The notes: generated by a model from the letters alone, not told the origin. 64,000 bases of DNA from Laburnicola sp. R22_1 (GCA_014281115.1 JACONQ010000001.1:4712001-4776000), one strand, 5' to 3'; counted from the first letter of the stretch, positions 21,138 to 30,985 are shown. Program-made: numbers and translations.

Positions 21138-21645
21138 TACCAGGTCGCCAGCCGACAAGACCAACGTAGGTATTGTCGGCCGCAACAGCGTCTCTATGAG
21201 CGAAGAGCGATCGCGCAACGGGCCTTTGACGCAGCATAGTGTGCTAAACCGGAACTTTCCCAATCTCTTCCTTTCAGGGCCGTGGCAGGCCTCAAACAGC
21301 CCGAACTACTTGTTCAACTTGGATGCTCTCGCGAAGGAGTCAGCCTACATCCTAGCAGAAGCGAAACGCAAAGCCGACGGAAACCCTTTTGCCGTGACGG
21401 TAACCCCCAAAGCAGCCGAGAATTGGGGCATGCAAGTGCTGATGCATTCGGTCCCAGGGGCTGCCATAGCCGGTTGTACGCCAAGTTATTTCAATGTTGA
21501 AGGAGAAATCGACCGCGCACCACCAGAGAGGCAAATGATGATGGCGCGCTCGGGTGTTTGGGGCCATGGCATTGAAGACTTTGTTCGGATCATAGAGGCA
21601 TGGCGTGAAGAGGGTAGTATGCAAGGCATTGAAGCGCAGACATAG
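21138..21645 (+). pseudogene. Baeyer-Villiger monooxygenase, segment 3 (C-terminus)
   Basis: After transposon D the BVMO frame resumes as TRSPADKTNVGIVGRNSVSM and runs without a stop through NFPNLFLSGPWQASNSPNY, a conserved block near the end of these enzymes, and on to TAG at 21643-21645. Joining 19038 to 21140 with a single TA keeps the frame exactly. This confirms that the three large segments are one former gene of roughly 600 codons. Confidence 0.88.
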
Positions 21646-21761
21646 ATTTGATGTACCGTAGAGGGCACTTCGCGATTGGGGCAATCTTCTTCTTGATACA
21701 TGCTTAGTAGGCAAGATACACCGCGTACGGGATACTTTGCACCATAGGATGACGTCTCTCA

Positions 21762-23810
21762 TCACAACCACATCATTTTCGCTTTCGTGGGCGCATTGGG
21801 CGCCCTTGCGACCACAAGCACCATCAAAGGTCGCGGCTTCAGCGGTCTTGAATCCCAACCCAAAACCTCCGGTCTTTGATGCTTGTGCGTGTCAATGTCT
21901 TGGATGTCAATTTTCCATGCTTCCCCATTACGCACTTCGCGATCCGCCATTCTCGTCCCGTCTAACCATACCTCTATCGCTACTGTTTCCGTTATATCTT
22001 TACATTTGACAGTTCCTTGCACTTGTGCGGCCTTTGCCTCACCAGCATTTGTAGCCATAGATGTCGTGAGTTCCGCCTCTCTAAATTCACGATTTAACGT
22101 AACACTCGTCCTCGTCACTGTATCGGTCGCCAAGGTCGGTGTCAACGGTGGTGGGACACGTGCCTTGCTTTTCTGCTCATAAGCATACGCATACTTCAAC
22201 AAAGTGGCATCCTCGTAGGCTTTCCCCGCAAATGTCAGATTGACAGGCATATTCTTCTCCTTCATGGTCCCCATCGGCACGCTCACAGTCGGTACACCCA
22301 GATGCCGGATCGCTCGGTTGCCATTAGAGTACTTGACTCCGTTCTGCAAACTACATTGCGCGCTTTCGCGATCGAATTCCAGATCCGCGAGCCCGACGTC
22401 GCCCTGAGAGGGAAACGCCATGCAGTCCAACCTCAGATCGTCCATCCAGTCCTCAAGGTCGCGCTTTCGTTGTGCTTTGAGCGCGGGCAGGACCTGCTCT
22501 AAGCCCGGAAATTCGTGAATTGAAATATCCTTGAGTTGCGCTTCGAGAGCTGGAAGTCCGGCGTAGTCAATCCAGTTACGCACCTCGAGCCACGTATTTG
22601 GTAAGTAGCCCTTGGGTTTCGGAACAGTGAAAATGGGTCGAGGTCTACGAGGCTCTTCTTTTCTGGGTCATTATTCTGGAACAGAAAGGTTGACCAGGCT
22701 TTTGCTATGAGCGTACTGCGTTCCACGAGGTTCCAGTCTGATGGTGCGCCTAAGACATTGTTCGCTTCGCCAGATGTAGAGTCATTCTCGTAGTTGGTCA
22801 CTAGAGGGAAGTCTGTGTATGCGACCTCCGTACCAAGGGATTCAAGGACGGATGCCGCGTTTTTCCAAAGCTCAACAACTTCGGGGCTGACCACTGGGGG
22901 TTTGGCGTGCGGGTCTGAATCCTCTCCACCGACATACATTTTGGGCACACCGATTCGTTTGCCACGTAAAGAATCGGGCTGCGCCAGTCCGTAATAGTCA
23001 GGCTTTTCTCGTACATGCGACTTCACATGCGTTTGCTCCCTCCAAAAATCCCCTTTGGTCTGTTGATCCGGCGTGCCAATCACGTGCAGGATTGTAAGCA
23101 TATCTTCTACTGACCTCGCAAGCGGAACGGAGACATCGCATGTCACATAGAGCGGCCACAGCCAGCGGCACGAAAGTACGCCTTTGCTGGGCGTATAGGC
23201 TACTAGTGCATTATTGCTCGCTGGCGACCGTCCCGAGGAAACAGTCTCCGAACCCATGCCGAACACTGCCATACTAGCCGCCGTCGACGTCGCCGCACCG
23301 CTTGAAGATCCTGATGAAAAGGCTGCTGGTAGGTACTTTCTGTTGTAGGGACTCTCTGGGCGGCCGTACATGCCGCGTTGCATGCCCCCAGCAGCCATGG
23401 GAGGCATGTTGGTCTTGCCAATCAGGACGGCACCGGCATCTCTCAACTGCTTCGCGATTGCGGAATCCTCACTCGAGCGGAGTCCTTCCAGTGCAGGCGA
23501 GCCATTAGTTACAGTGAGTCCTTCGACTTTGTAGCTATCTTTGATTGTATATGGGATGCCCTCTAGAGGTCTTAGGAATAGCCCTGCTGCGCGTCGTGCA
23601 TCTGATGCGGCCGCGTCTTCGAAGACATTGGAAAATGGTGAAACCATTGAAGCCACCACAAATATCGTAGGTAGCTATCCGAAGAAGATAACTAATCACT
23701 ATGTCGACGCTTGTCACTTGACCGGCTTCAAGGGCTTCCTTGTGTTGGGCGATGCTTACTTCGATGATGTTGAACTCGGTGTTGGAAGACTGAGCGAACA
23801 GTTAGCACAG
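21762..23810 (-). pseudogene. Amidase-signature hydrolase, frameshifted; follows the BVMO tail-to-tail
   Basis: On the minus strand the N-terminal part FNIIEVSIAQHKEALEAGQ (from about 23795, just after a possible intron end GCTAAC...CTCAG) shifts frame near 23670 into PLEGIPYTIKDSYKVEGLT, which holds the catalytic lysine. The same frame has VLIGKTNMPPMAAGG, FSSGSSSGAAT and GSETVSSGRSPAS, matching the Ser-cisSer-Lys amidase signature. A one-base loss near 22640 then separates it from PKPKGYLPNTWLEVRNWID and GVPTVSVPMGTM, read up to 21762. Enzymes of this family hydrolyse amides or carbamates. Two frame breaks make it a pseudogene, unless they are assembly errors; no stop lies inside the main blocks. 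Its end is only about 120 bp from the BVMO end. Confidence 0.78.
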
Positions 23811-24804
23811 AACTGGTGCTGGACAAGGATAGTGTTCACCATGATGTTTCACCAGCTGTTCAGCATCCAGAAAGGCGTATTATACGTTTTACTAGAACAC
23901 GAAGTTATGTTGCACTGTGGCTTATCGTGATACTTCACACTAAAAATCACACCTCAACGTTTAAAGTTCCGTCCAAGACTACAATGCAACACGACAGAGT
24001 ACGTCTTGTCAACATTATTTCTCGATACAGTTTCCGTCAACAGCCACTTCCGATGGCGAATTTGACTCATGTGTCTATTTGCGATCAAATTTTTGTGCCA
24101 ACAAAAGTTAGCACATAGTTAGCCCCTTGCGGTTGTTAATTTTTGTGTAAGAGGCTGTGCGTAGCACAGCCCACCTAGCTTAACAATAATCTATACTTAA
24201 TAATAGTATATTAATATACAGCTACCACGGAAATCATTAATAATTCAAAAGCGGCAATGTGGCGAGGCATCCCACGGCCACTCATGTACGGCGCTGTTCC
24301 ACCCTCAGACGTCAATCCGAAACCCAAAACGCCCCTGACACCTCCACCTCCAGCCCGACTCGTCCATCACGCGACCAGTTCCACATATTACGCGCCCTCT
24401 CACCGCATCGCGTACAGTGCTTTCGAAACCGCGCGCATGAACATGGCGCCTTTCCAGCAGCGGCTGAACAGCAAAAGAGAGCATCGCATGACGCGCACCT
24501 ACCAGAGGGGGGTTGCAGACCAAGCTCGCGTGCTCTCACGCCTGCGCCGCTTTAACCGGTTTCATCATGACAGCGCGCAACATATATTTAAAAGAACGAC
24601 CATACAAAAATACTAGAAAGAAAAGCAAGAGACAAGAAAAAAGAGAGTGAACTACCGTTCTGTCAATTACGCCCGCGAGGCGCCTACGAGTCAGCAAGAG
24701 TCGCAAAGAGAACCAGGACCAAAACGCGACACCTGAAACGAAACACACAAGAGCTAGACCTACTTCTTTCCAGGACCAGTACGAATATTTGAACGCAAAA
24801 AAAA
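23811..24804. other. No supported gene; AT-rich patch
   Basis: Bases 24170-24250 are strongly AT-rich. A plus-strand frame from 24257 to 24616 codes for 119 Pro/Arg-rich residues with no family I know; I leave it unannotated. A/G-rich sequence at 24590-24640 and the C-poor leader before 24805 look like the promoter side of the SDR gene. Confidence 0.4.
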
Positions 24805-25518
24805 ATGCCCACCTACTTCCTCACAGGCGCCAATCGAGACATCGGCCTCGAATTCGTGCGCCAACTCTCCACCTTCCCCAACAACACCATCATCGCCGCC
24901 GTGCGCTCCAAAAAATCCGACCTCTCCGACCTAAAAGCCCTCGCCAGAACCAACAACAACGTCCACATCATCGAATGCGACGTCTCCTCGACCGACTCCA
25001 TCGCAAGTCTCGAATTCCGCGTCGCATACATACTCTCCAAAACGGGCGAAAACTTGAACTACCTCTTCAACATAGCCGGTATCAACGCGAGCTCGTCGGA
25101 TACGTCGCTATCGATAGACGCGGCATCGCTACAGCGCCACATGGATGTGAATGTGTTGGGGCCGGCGAAGATCGTGGAGACGCTGCGGCAGTATTTAGCG
25201 AGGGGAGCGGTGGTGATGAATTTGACTAGTGCGATGGCGACTATGGCTGTTGCGAGGGATGGGCCAAAGTGCTGCACGTATTCTATCAGTAAAGCGGCGC
25301 AGAACATGCTGAGTCTGCATCAGGCGAGGGATCTGAGGCGGAATCATGCTATTGTGATAGGCATGGATCCTGGGTGGGTGAAGACGATGATGGGTGGGAA
25401 GGGCGCCATGGTCGAGCCTGAGGTCAGCATTGCGGGTATGCTGGATGTGGTTTCTAGTCTGGGGAAAGAGGATAGTGGGAAGTTTTTTCGGTTTGATGGG
25501 GGCAGGATTCCGTGGTAG
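24805..25518 (+). CDS. Short-chain dehydrogenase/reductase (SDR, C-factor-like)
   Basis: This intronless gene encodes 237 residues. A Rossmann start FLTGANRDIG occupies residues 5-14. The acidic ECDVSS at 57-62 binds the cofactor's adenine end, and FNIAG at 88-92 stands where most SDRs have NNAG. The catalytic set is Ser142 (NLTSAMA), Tyr159 and Lys163 (YSISKAA). PGWVKT follows the active site as usual. In the glycine motif TGxxxGIG the middle glycine is Asp (NRDIG), a mild variant. The size fits the small single-domain SDRs related to bacterial C-factor. It probably reduces or oxidises a carbonyl/alcohol with NADP(H), but the substrate is unknown. The frame is intact, in contrast to its left neighbours. 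Confidence 0.82.
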   Translation: MPTYFLTGANRDIGLEFVRQLSTFPNNTIIAAVRSKKSDLSDLKALARTNNNVHIIECDVSSTDSIASLEFRVAYILSKTGENLNYLFNIAGINASSSDTSLSIDAASLQRHMDVNVLGPAKIVETLRQYLARGAVVMNLTSAMATMAVARDGPKCCTYSISKAAQNMLSLHQARDLRRNHAIVIGMDPGWVKTMMGGKGAMVEPEVSIAGMLDVVSSLGKEDSGKFFRFDGGRIPW

Positions 25519-26134
25519 TAATTCTTCATCGGTTTTTGAATGCCCGTTTCGTCCGGCTTGGATAGGAGTGACAGCTTGCTCACAGTTGTTAGCCCCCGGA
25601 ACATCACATGCAAATCAACCCAAAGCTCAAGGCAGAAGGCATTGAAGCAAATTGACGAGGCAGTACTCGGCCCCTCGCGGTCTTTCGATTTTTCTCCAGT
25701 CTTTTTCGGAGAACAACTAACTGAGTACTGTATCAGCTACAAGGGGCCAAGTACGAGTTCCTAAAATACAAAGCTTAGAGCCTACCACCTGGGTAGGTAC
25801 CGCTTAAGAGTAACCCTAGCTAGTGCTAACTATATCTTTTAAGGCTGTGATTAGCAGATCAGCGCTTCTAGCTACAAAGGGTACAGCCTTAAACATGAGG
25901 CACACAACACAGCAAACGTACGCCACACACACCCAGAACATCCCATCTCAGATCGACCAGCCGTCTTTCCCCGCAATGCGCCACAGTAACGTTGAGATTG
26001 TAATCTGTAAAAAGTTAGGTCGACTATAAACAGATATGAATTAATGAATTAATAAATGATGCTATAAGTAGAGTCTCGTGTCAAAACGTCGTCCAAGCAC
26101 GCGAAATGACGTGACGCGTACCTCGGCTCCGCTA
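25519..26134. other. Intergenic up to transposon E
   Basis: No gene seen. A short AT-rich piece lies near 26030-26070. The left TA of transposon E is at 26133-26134. Confidence 0.4.
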
Positions 26135-26179
26135 CCGAGGCTCACCGTCCGACCAGCCCCACCACCCAACAGAGCCACC
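26135..26179 (+). repeat. Left TIR of transposon E
   Basis: Starts CCGAGGCTCACCGTCCG; exact reverse complement of 28161-28205. Confidence 0.94.
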
Positions 26180-26224
26180 CACCACGACAACACCTTAACT
26201 TCAACACGCGATAACTCCACCAGT

Positions 26225-28052
26225 ATGAGCCCAATCTAGCTATAGACAGATGGCGAGAGAGTATGGTTGTAACCGTGCAGCGCTCGCACAAAGACATAAG
26301 GGCGTCTCAACCTCACGCGCTACCCAGGCTCAAAACCAGCAAGCTCTCCACCCACAACAGGAGCAGGAGCTCCTACTCTATATTAAACAGCTCACTAGCC
26401 GAGGCCTCCCACCTACACAAGCTATGATTGGAAATTTCGCCTCACAAATCGCGAGGAGAGAGCTTGGAGTAAACTGGGTTAATCGCTTTGTCCACCGGTA
26501 TCCTGACAAGCTCATCTCAAAATGGACGACGGGCATTGACAACAGTCGCCACAAGGCTGATTCAGGGAGGAAGTACAGCCTCTACTTCGACCTCCTACGC
26601 GAGAAGATTGAGCAGTATCACGTTGAGCCTCGTCACACATACAATATGGATGAGAAGGGCTTTATGCTTGGTGTTATAGGTCGCTCAAAGAGGATCTTTA
26701 GCAGAGCCTCGTACGAGGAGGGGAAGAGGAGGAGTACTATCCAGGATGGCTCGCGAGAGTGGATAACGCTGCTAGCCTGTATCTGCGCTGATGGATCTTA
26801 CCTTGAGCTCGCTCTCATCTATCAGTCAGCCTCAGGATCGATACAGGACTCCTGGCTACAGGCCCTCGATCATGCGACTCATCAGGTTCGAATCTCCTCA
26901 TCGCCCTCTAGCTGGACGAACAACGATATCGGCCTCGCGTGGCTTAAACAGGTGTTTGATCGCGGTACAAAGGCGAAGGCTCGATCTTCCTATCAATTGC
27001 TTATCCTAGATGGCCATGGATCTTACCTCACAATGGATTTTATTAAGTACTGCAATTAGAACAAGATCCTCCTCGCTGTATATCCTCCTTATTCAACCCA
27101 TACGCTGCAGCCGCTCGATGTAGCTATGTTTAAGCCTCTGTCCACAGCCTACTTAAAGGAGATCTCAGCCTTTATAGAAAGGAGCCAGGGCCTTTGCTCA
27201 ATAAGCAAGAGGGATTTCTTCCCCCTCTTCTACCGAGCCTGGCAGGCCTCCTTTAAGGAAACGTCAATCCTAAAGGCCTTCGAGGCTACAGGCCTCTCAC
27301 CCTTCCATCCTAAGGTTATACTACAGAGATTCAACACTAGCCCAAGCTCCTTAAGCGATAGCGAGTCCTCAGCCTTGAGTGCCTCAAACTGGAGGAAGAC
27401 TGAAGGCCTACTGCGTCAGGTAGTCAAGGATCGAGGTGATAAACGAGCTCAAAAGCTAAGCCAGGCCTTCCACCAAATCTCAACTCAAAAGACCCTCCTT
27501 GAGTATAAGGTCAAGGGCCTACGCAAGGCTCTAATCAACAAGAGAACGCGTAGGAAGCGAGGCAAGCCTCTCCTACTTAAGGAGCCTAAGGAGTATTAAG
27601 GTGGAGCTATATTTTGGTCTCCAAGGAAGGTGAAGGAGGCACGTGATCGCCGGCAGCTCTAGGAGCGCGAGGAGGAGCAGGTACAACACTAAAAAGCTGA
27701 GACAAATAGGCTTTGTAAAGAGACAAGACAGGCAAAGGCGAAGGAGAAGGAAATAAGGCGTTAGGCGAGGGCTGTAGCCAATCTGGTAAAGGAGAAGGAG
27801 AAGGCGGAGAAGGCTGCTGAACAGGCCTCTAGGGCAGCTGCTCGCAGGACTGCAAAACGACTCTAACAAGCTCTCAAAACGTCTCAAAAGGGTAAGAAGC
27901 GCAACCTTAAGGCTCCTATAAAAGCTACTCCTAGAAAGAGATCTATCGCGAGACCTGCAGCTGGTGGGGAGGCTTATAAGGCTGTTATAGCTCAACCAGC
28001 TTCTACCTCGCGCAAAGGGCGCGCGATTAAAACTCCAACACGATTTCTATAG
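26225..28052 (+). pseudogene. Transposase of transposon E, deleted near start and with stops
   Basis: The expected ATG at 26225 is followed after four codons by TAG and by a shortened Psq domain, so an internal deletion of some 30 bases is likely. From REYGCNRAAL the frame is open through LTSRGLPPTQAMIGNF, WVNRFVHRY and YNMDEKGFMLGV to LILDGHGSYLTMDF. A TAG at 27057 (expected Gln) breaks it. It resumes with LQPLDVAMFKPL (27100 on), and further stops occur from 27597. The last catalytic aspartate survives. The former end is the TAG at 28050. Confidence 0.88.
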
Positions 28053-28160
28053 CTATATATATTAATCAATACCTATAGATATTACCACTAAAAAATATCG
28101 CGATAATAACTATTATGTGAGGCTCTACAGCCTCAAGTTGCAGAGCTGTTTTGGTGTTCA

Positions 28161-28205
28161 GGTGGCTCTGTTGGGTGGTGGGGCTGGTCGGACGGTGAGC
28201 CTCGG
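28161..28205 (-). repeat. Right TIR of transposon E
   Basis: Exact inverted copy of 26135-26179; the TA that follows is also the left TA of transposon F. Confidence 0.94.
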
Positions 28206-28207
28206 TA

Positions 28208-28255
28208 CTGTGTCCGTGCACTCAACGCCCGGATTCAGTCAACGCCCCGCTGAAC
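28208..28255 (+). repeat. Left TIR of transposon F
   Basis: Starts CTGTGTCCGTGCACTC; 47 of 48 bases match the reverse complement of 30273-30320. Confidence 0.94.
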
Positions 28256-28296
28256 GCAAACCACCCCAAATTTCAACACGCCATAACGCCACCAAT

Positions 28297-30168
28297 ATGA
28301 GCTCAATTGAGGCTGCAATTAAAGAAATAGAATCGCTAAGGTCAGAAGAATCTTTCTCTTATACTAAGATCGCTAGCAAGCATGGCGTTGATCGAAGTAC
28401 GCTGTCGCGAAGGCACCAAGCGATTCAAACGACGCGTGCAACTGCGGGGTTTAACCAACGGAAACTCAGTCCCCAACAAGAGCAGGAGCTTGTACAATAC
28501 ATTGAAGGGCTTACAGCGCGTCACTTGCCACCCACAAGAGAGATGATACGAAATTTCGCGTCAACAATAGCCAAGGAGCCAGTGAGCGAGAGCTGGGTTA
28601 CTCGCTTCATCAACCGACACAACATCCATCTGATCTCTCAATAGGCAGCTGGTATGGACAGCAATCGCCACCAAGCCGACTCAGGGGATAAATACAGCCT
28701 GTATTTTGATCTCCTAGGTGCCAAAATCAAGGAATATAACATCGAGCCTCGTCACACGTATAATATGGATAAAAAAGGCTTCTTAATTAGTATCACTAGC
28801 CAATCAAAACGAGTGTTCAGCAGACGAATGTGGGAGAATAAGGAGGTTATAGCATCTCTCCAAGATGGCTCTCATAAATAGATTACCCTCCTAGCGTGTG
28901 TTTTCGCTAATAGATTAGCCTTGCCGCCAAGCCTCATCTATTAGGCTACTAACAAGGCTATACAATCAAGCTGGGTAGAGGATATTAAGGCAGGAGAGCA
29001 CTCAGTACACATTTCCTCGTCGCCTTCAGGCTAGACAAATAACAATATCGGCCTTGCCTGGCTTAAACAGGTATTTAATCGCTACACCAAGGCAAAAGCT
29101 TAACAGTCTTACTAGTTACTCATCCTTAATAGCTATAGATCTCACGTTACTATGGATTTTATCAACTATTGCAACCGTAACAGGATACTCCTAGCCATCT
29201 TCCCCCCTTATTCAACCCACACGCTTCAGCCACTTAATGTGGTTCTATTTAAGCCTCTATCAACTGCGTACTTAAAGGAGCTATCAGATCACCTCCACCA
29301 GAGCCAGGGACTCCTCCCTATTAAGAAAGGGGACTTCTTCCCTCTATTCTGGGAGGCCTGGACGAGCTCTTTTAAGGAGGAGACGATACTTAAGTCTTTT
29401 AAAGCAACAGGCATATCACTATTCAACCCAGAGGTTATACTTAAAAGGTTCACTAACACTACCCTAGATAAGCAGGAATCGCAAGAGAGCTCTACGTTAG
29501 TACTTAGCAGATCTAACTGGCGTAAACTAGACCGCCTTGTACGATCCGCAGTAGAAGATCAGAGTAGTAAGGACGCGCAGAAGCTTAGCCGCTCACTCCA
29601 CCACATCTCAGTTCAAAATGAGTTACTTCACCATAAGATTGCTAGGTTAAGAGAGGCTCTTACTACGAAAAAGAAGCACAAGAAGAAGGGAAAACCTCTA
29701 GATCTGCAACAACGTTAAGAGTACTATAGGGGGGCGGTTTTCTAGTCACTAAGGAAGGTTAGGGAGGCTCGCGTACGTCAGTCTGTAAAGGAACAAGAGG
29801 AGAAGGAGCAGAAGCTTTAAAAAGCTGAGAAGGCTAAGTTAAAGAAGGCAGCTAAGCTATGCAAGGAGAAAATTGCAGAGGAGAAGCGTGTAGCGAGGGA
29901 GGCAGCCAAGGTAGCTAAGGAGAAGGAGAAGGCTAAGAAGGCAGCAGAGCGTGCTCGCTAGAGAGAAGCTCGCAACGATGCAAAAGCTCTACAATCTACC
30001 TAAAAGGGTAAGAGGAAGGCCTCGCAGCCATCTATATAGAGCAATAAGCGTCAGAAACGCGTAGTTAATACTATAACTACTCAGGAGGCTTCAGGTGCTG
30101 TATTAGCAGCTCCACCCAAGACCACGCGGCACGGCCGCAACGTTAAGCTTCTAAGTAAATATGAGTAG
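28297..30168 (+). pseudogene. Transposase of transposon F, many C-to-T type stops
   Basis: It starts MSSIEAAIKEIESLRSEE with both HTH regions readable (LTARHLPPTREMIRNF, WVTRFINRHN). The first stop (28642, TAG) replaces the Trp of the usual KWT/RWT. Many more follow, nearly all TAG. They include TAA for Gln in LQQR(Q)EYY at 29716 and TAG for Trp in AVFW at 29743. Catalytic regions show D-to-N replacements (YNMDKKGF is kept, but LQPLNV and ILNSYRSH appear). This is the most decayed transposase in the window. The former stop is at 30166-30168. Confidence 0.9.
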
Positions 30169-30272
30169 CACAGGTGAATCGCAAGCATCAAAATAGTACT
30201 CTACTACAAAATCTCGTAATAATAGCGATTTTGTGTGGCTCTGCAGCCTTATTTTAGTTAAGCTGCTATGGT

Positions 30273-30320
30273 GTTTAGCGGGGCGTTGACTGAATCCGGG
30301 CGTTGAGTGCACGGACACAG
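30273..30320 (-). repeat. Right TIR of transposon F
   Basis: Inverted copy of 28208-28255 with one mismatch. Confidence 0.94.
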
Positions 30321-30416
30321 TACCTGACAACCATCCCGTCCCATCCCATCCCATATCCTCCCCATCCACAAACTTCAAACCCACCCTCCCAACATACCCC
30401 CCAAGCCCCAAACCCA

Positions 30417-30985
30417 ATGCCTCAAACCCGCGGTCAAAACCACTCCGCAGCCATGCAAACCGCCCTAAAAACCTTCTTCTCCTCGCCCCGCTTCGCCGTC
30501 GCAGGCGCATCTTCCGACCCCTCAAAATACGGCCACAAAGGTACATCCCCCCCCTTTACTATCCCCTTCCTTCAAACCTAAACTAGTACTTCCTACCTAA
30601 CTACCACCCAGTATTCGCATGGTACCTCTCCCACTCCCTCCCCACCACCCCGCTCAACCCCCGCACCCCAACTATAACCCTCAACTCCACCTCGTACCCC
30701 ACCACCCCCTCGCCCACCCACCTCGACGACCCATCCTCGTACGCGCTGTCCGTCATCACGCCGCCAGCGGTGACAAAGTGCGTGTTGGAAGAGGCTAAGG
30801 ACGCGGGTATACGCGCTGTGTGGTTGCAGCCGGGCTCGTTCGATGAGGAGGTCTTGGCGTTTGCGAGGAGGGAGTTTGAGAGTGCGATTGCGGGGGAGGG
30901 AGGCAGGGGGGGCGAGGGCTGGTGTGTGCTTGTTGATGGGGAGGAGGGATTAAGGGCGGCAGGGAGGGAGGCGGGGAGGTTGTAG
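30417..30985 (+). CDS. CoA-binding-domain (YccU-like Rossmann) protein, 2 exons
   Basis: Exon 1 is 30417-30540 and exon 2 is 30612-30985, with a 71 nt intron from GTACAT to CCCAG, giving 165 residues. The start block FAVAGASSDPSKYGHKVFAWYL spans the splice junction and is the glycine-rich nucleotide loop of the CoA_binding family. ALSVITPPAVTKCVLEEA, then GIRAVWLQPGSFDEEVL, complete the small Rossmann fold. Members bind CoA or a dinucleotide; no reaction is established for the fungal single-domain proteins. Transposon F ends 96 bp upstream of the ATG, so the native promoter has been pushed at least 4.2 kb away by E+F. Whether the gene is still expressed is an open question. Confidence 0.85.

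Larger units (their letters stand above)
26135..28205 (+). mobile_element. Transposon E: DDE_1 type
   Basis: The element is 2071 bp with 45 bp perfect TIRs (26135-26179, 28161-28205), left TA at 26133-26134 and right TA at 28206-28207 shared with transposon F. The TIR's 17 bp-spaced repeat is weak here (CCGAC / CCAAC only). Same orientation as F. Confidence 0.94.
28208..30320 (+). mobile_element. Transposon F: DDE_1 type, heavily mutated
   Basis: The element is 2113 bp with 48 bp TIRs carrying one mismatch (28208-28255, 30273-30320), and TA at 28206-28207 and 30321-30322. TCAACGCCC occurs twice in the TIR, 17 bp apart. Its right end is 96 bp from the start codon of the CoA-binding-fold gene. 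Confidence 0.95.

Noticed and set aside
11180..21645. Reading the pieces of the BVMO as exons with giant introns
   Set aside because: The intervening sequences have TIRs, TA duplications and transposase genes, and start/end without GT-AG. They are insertions.
12498..30320. TIR repeats as CENP-B boxes because of the 17 bp length
   Set aside because: The period equals 17 bp, the size of the mammalian CENP-B box, but the words do not resemble its core (NTTCG...CGGGN). Only the DNA-binding domain family is shared; the coincidence is noted, not claimed.
11180..30320. A Starship-type giant mobile element
   Set aside because: No tyrosine-recombinase captain (DUF3435) or matching cargo boundary was seen; clustering of TA elements explains the region.
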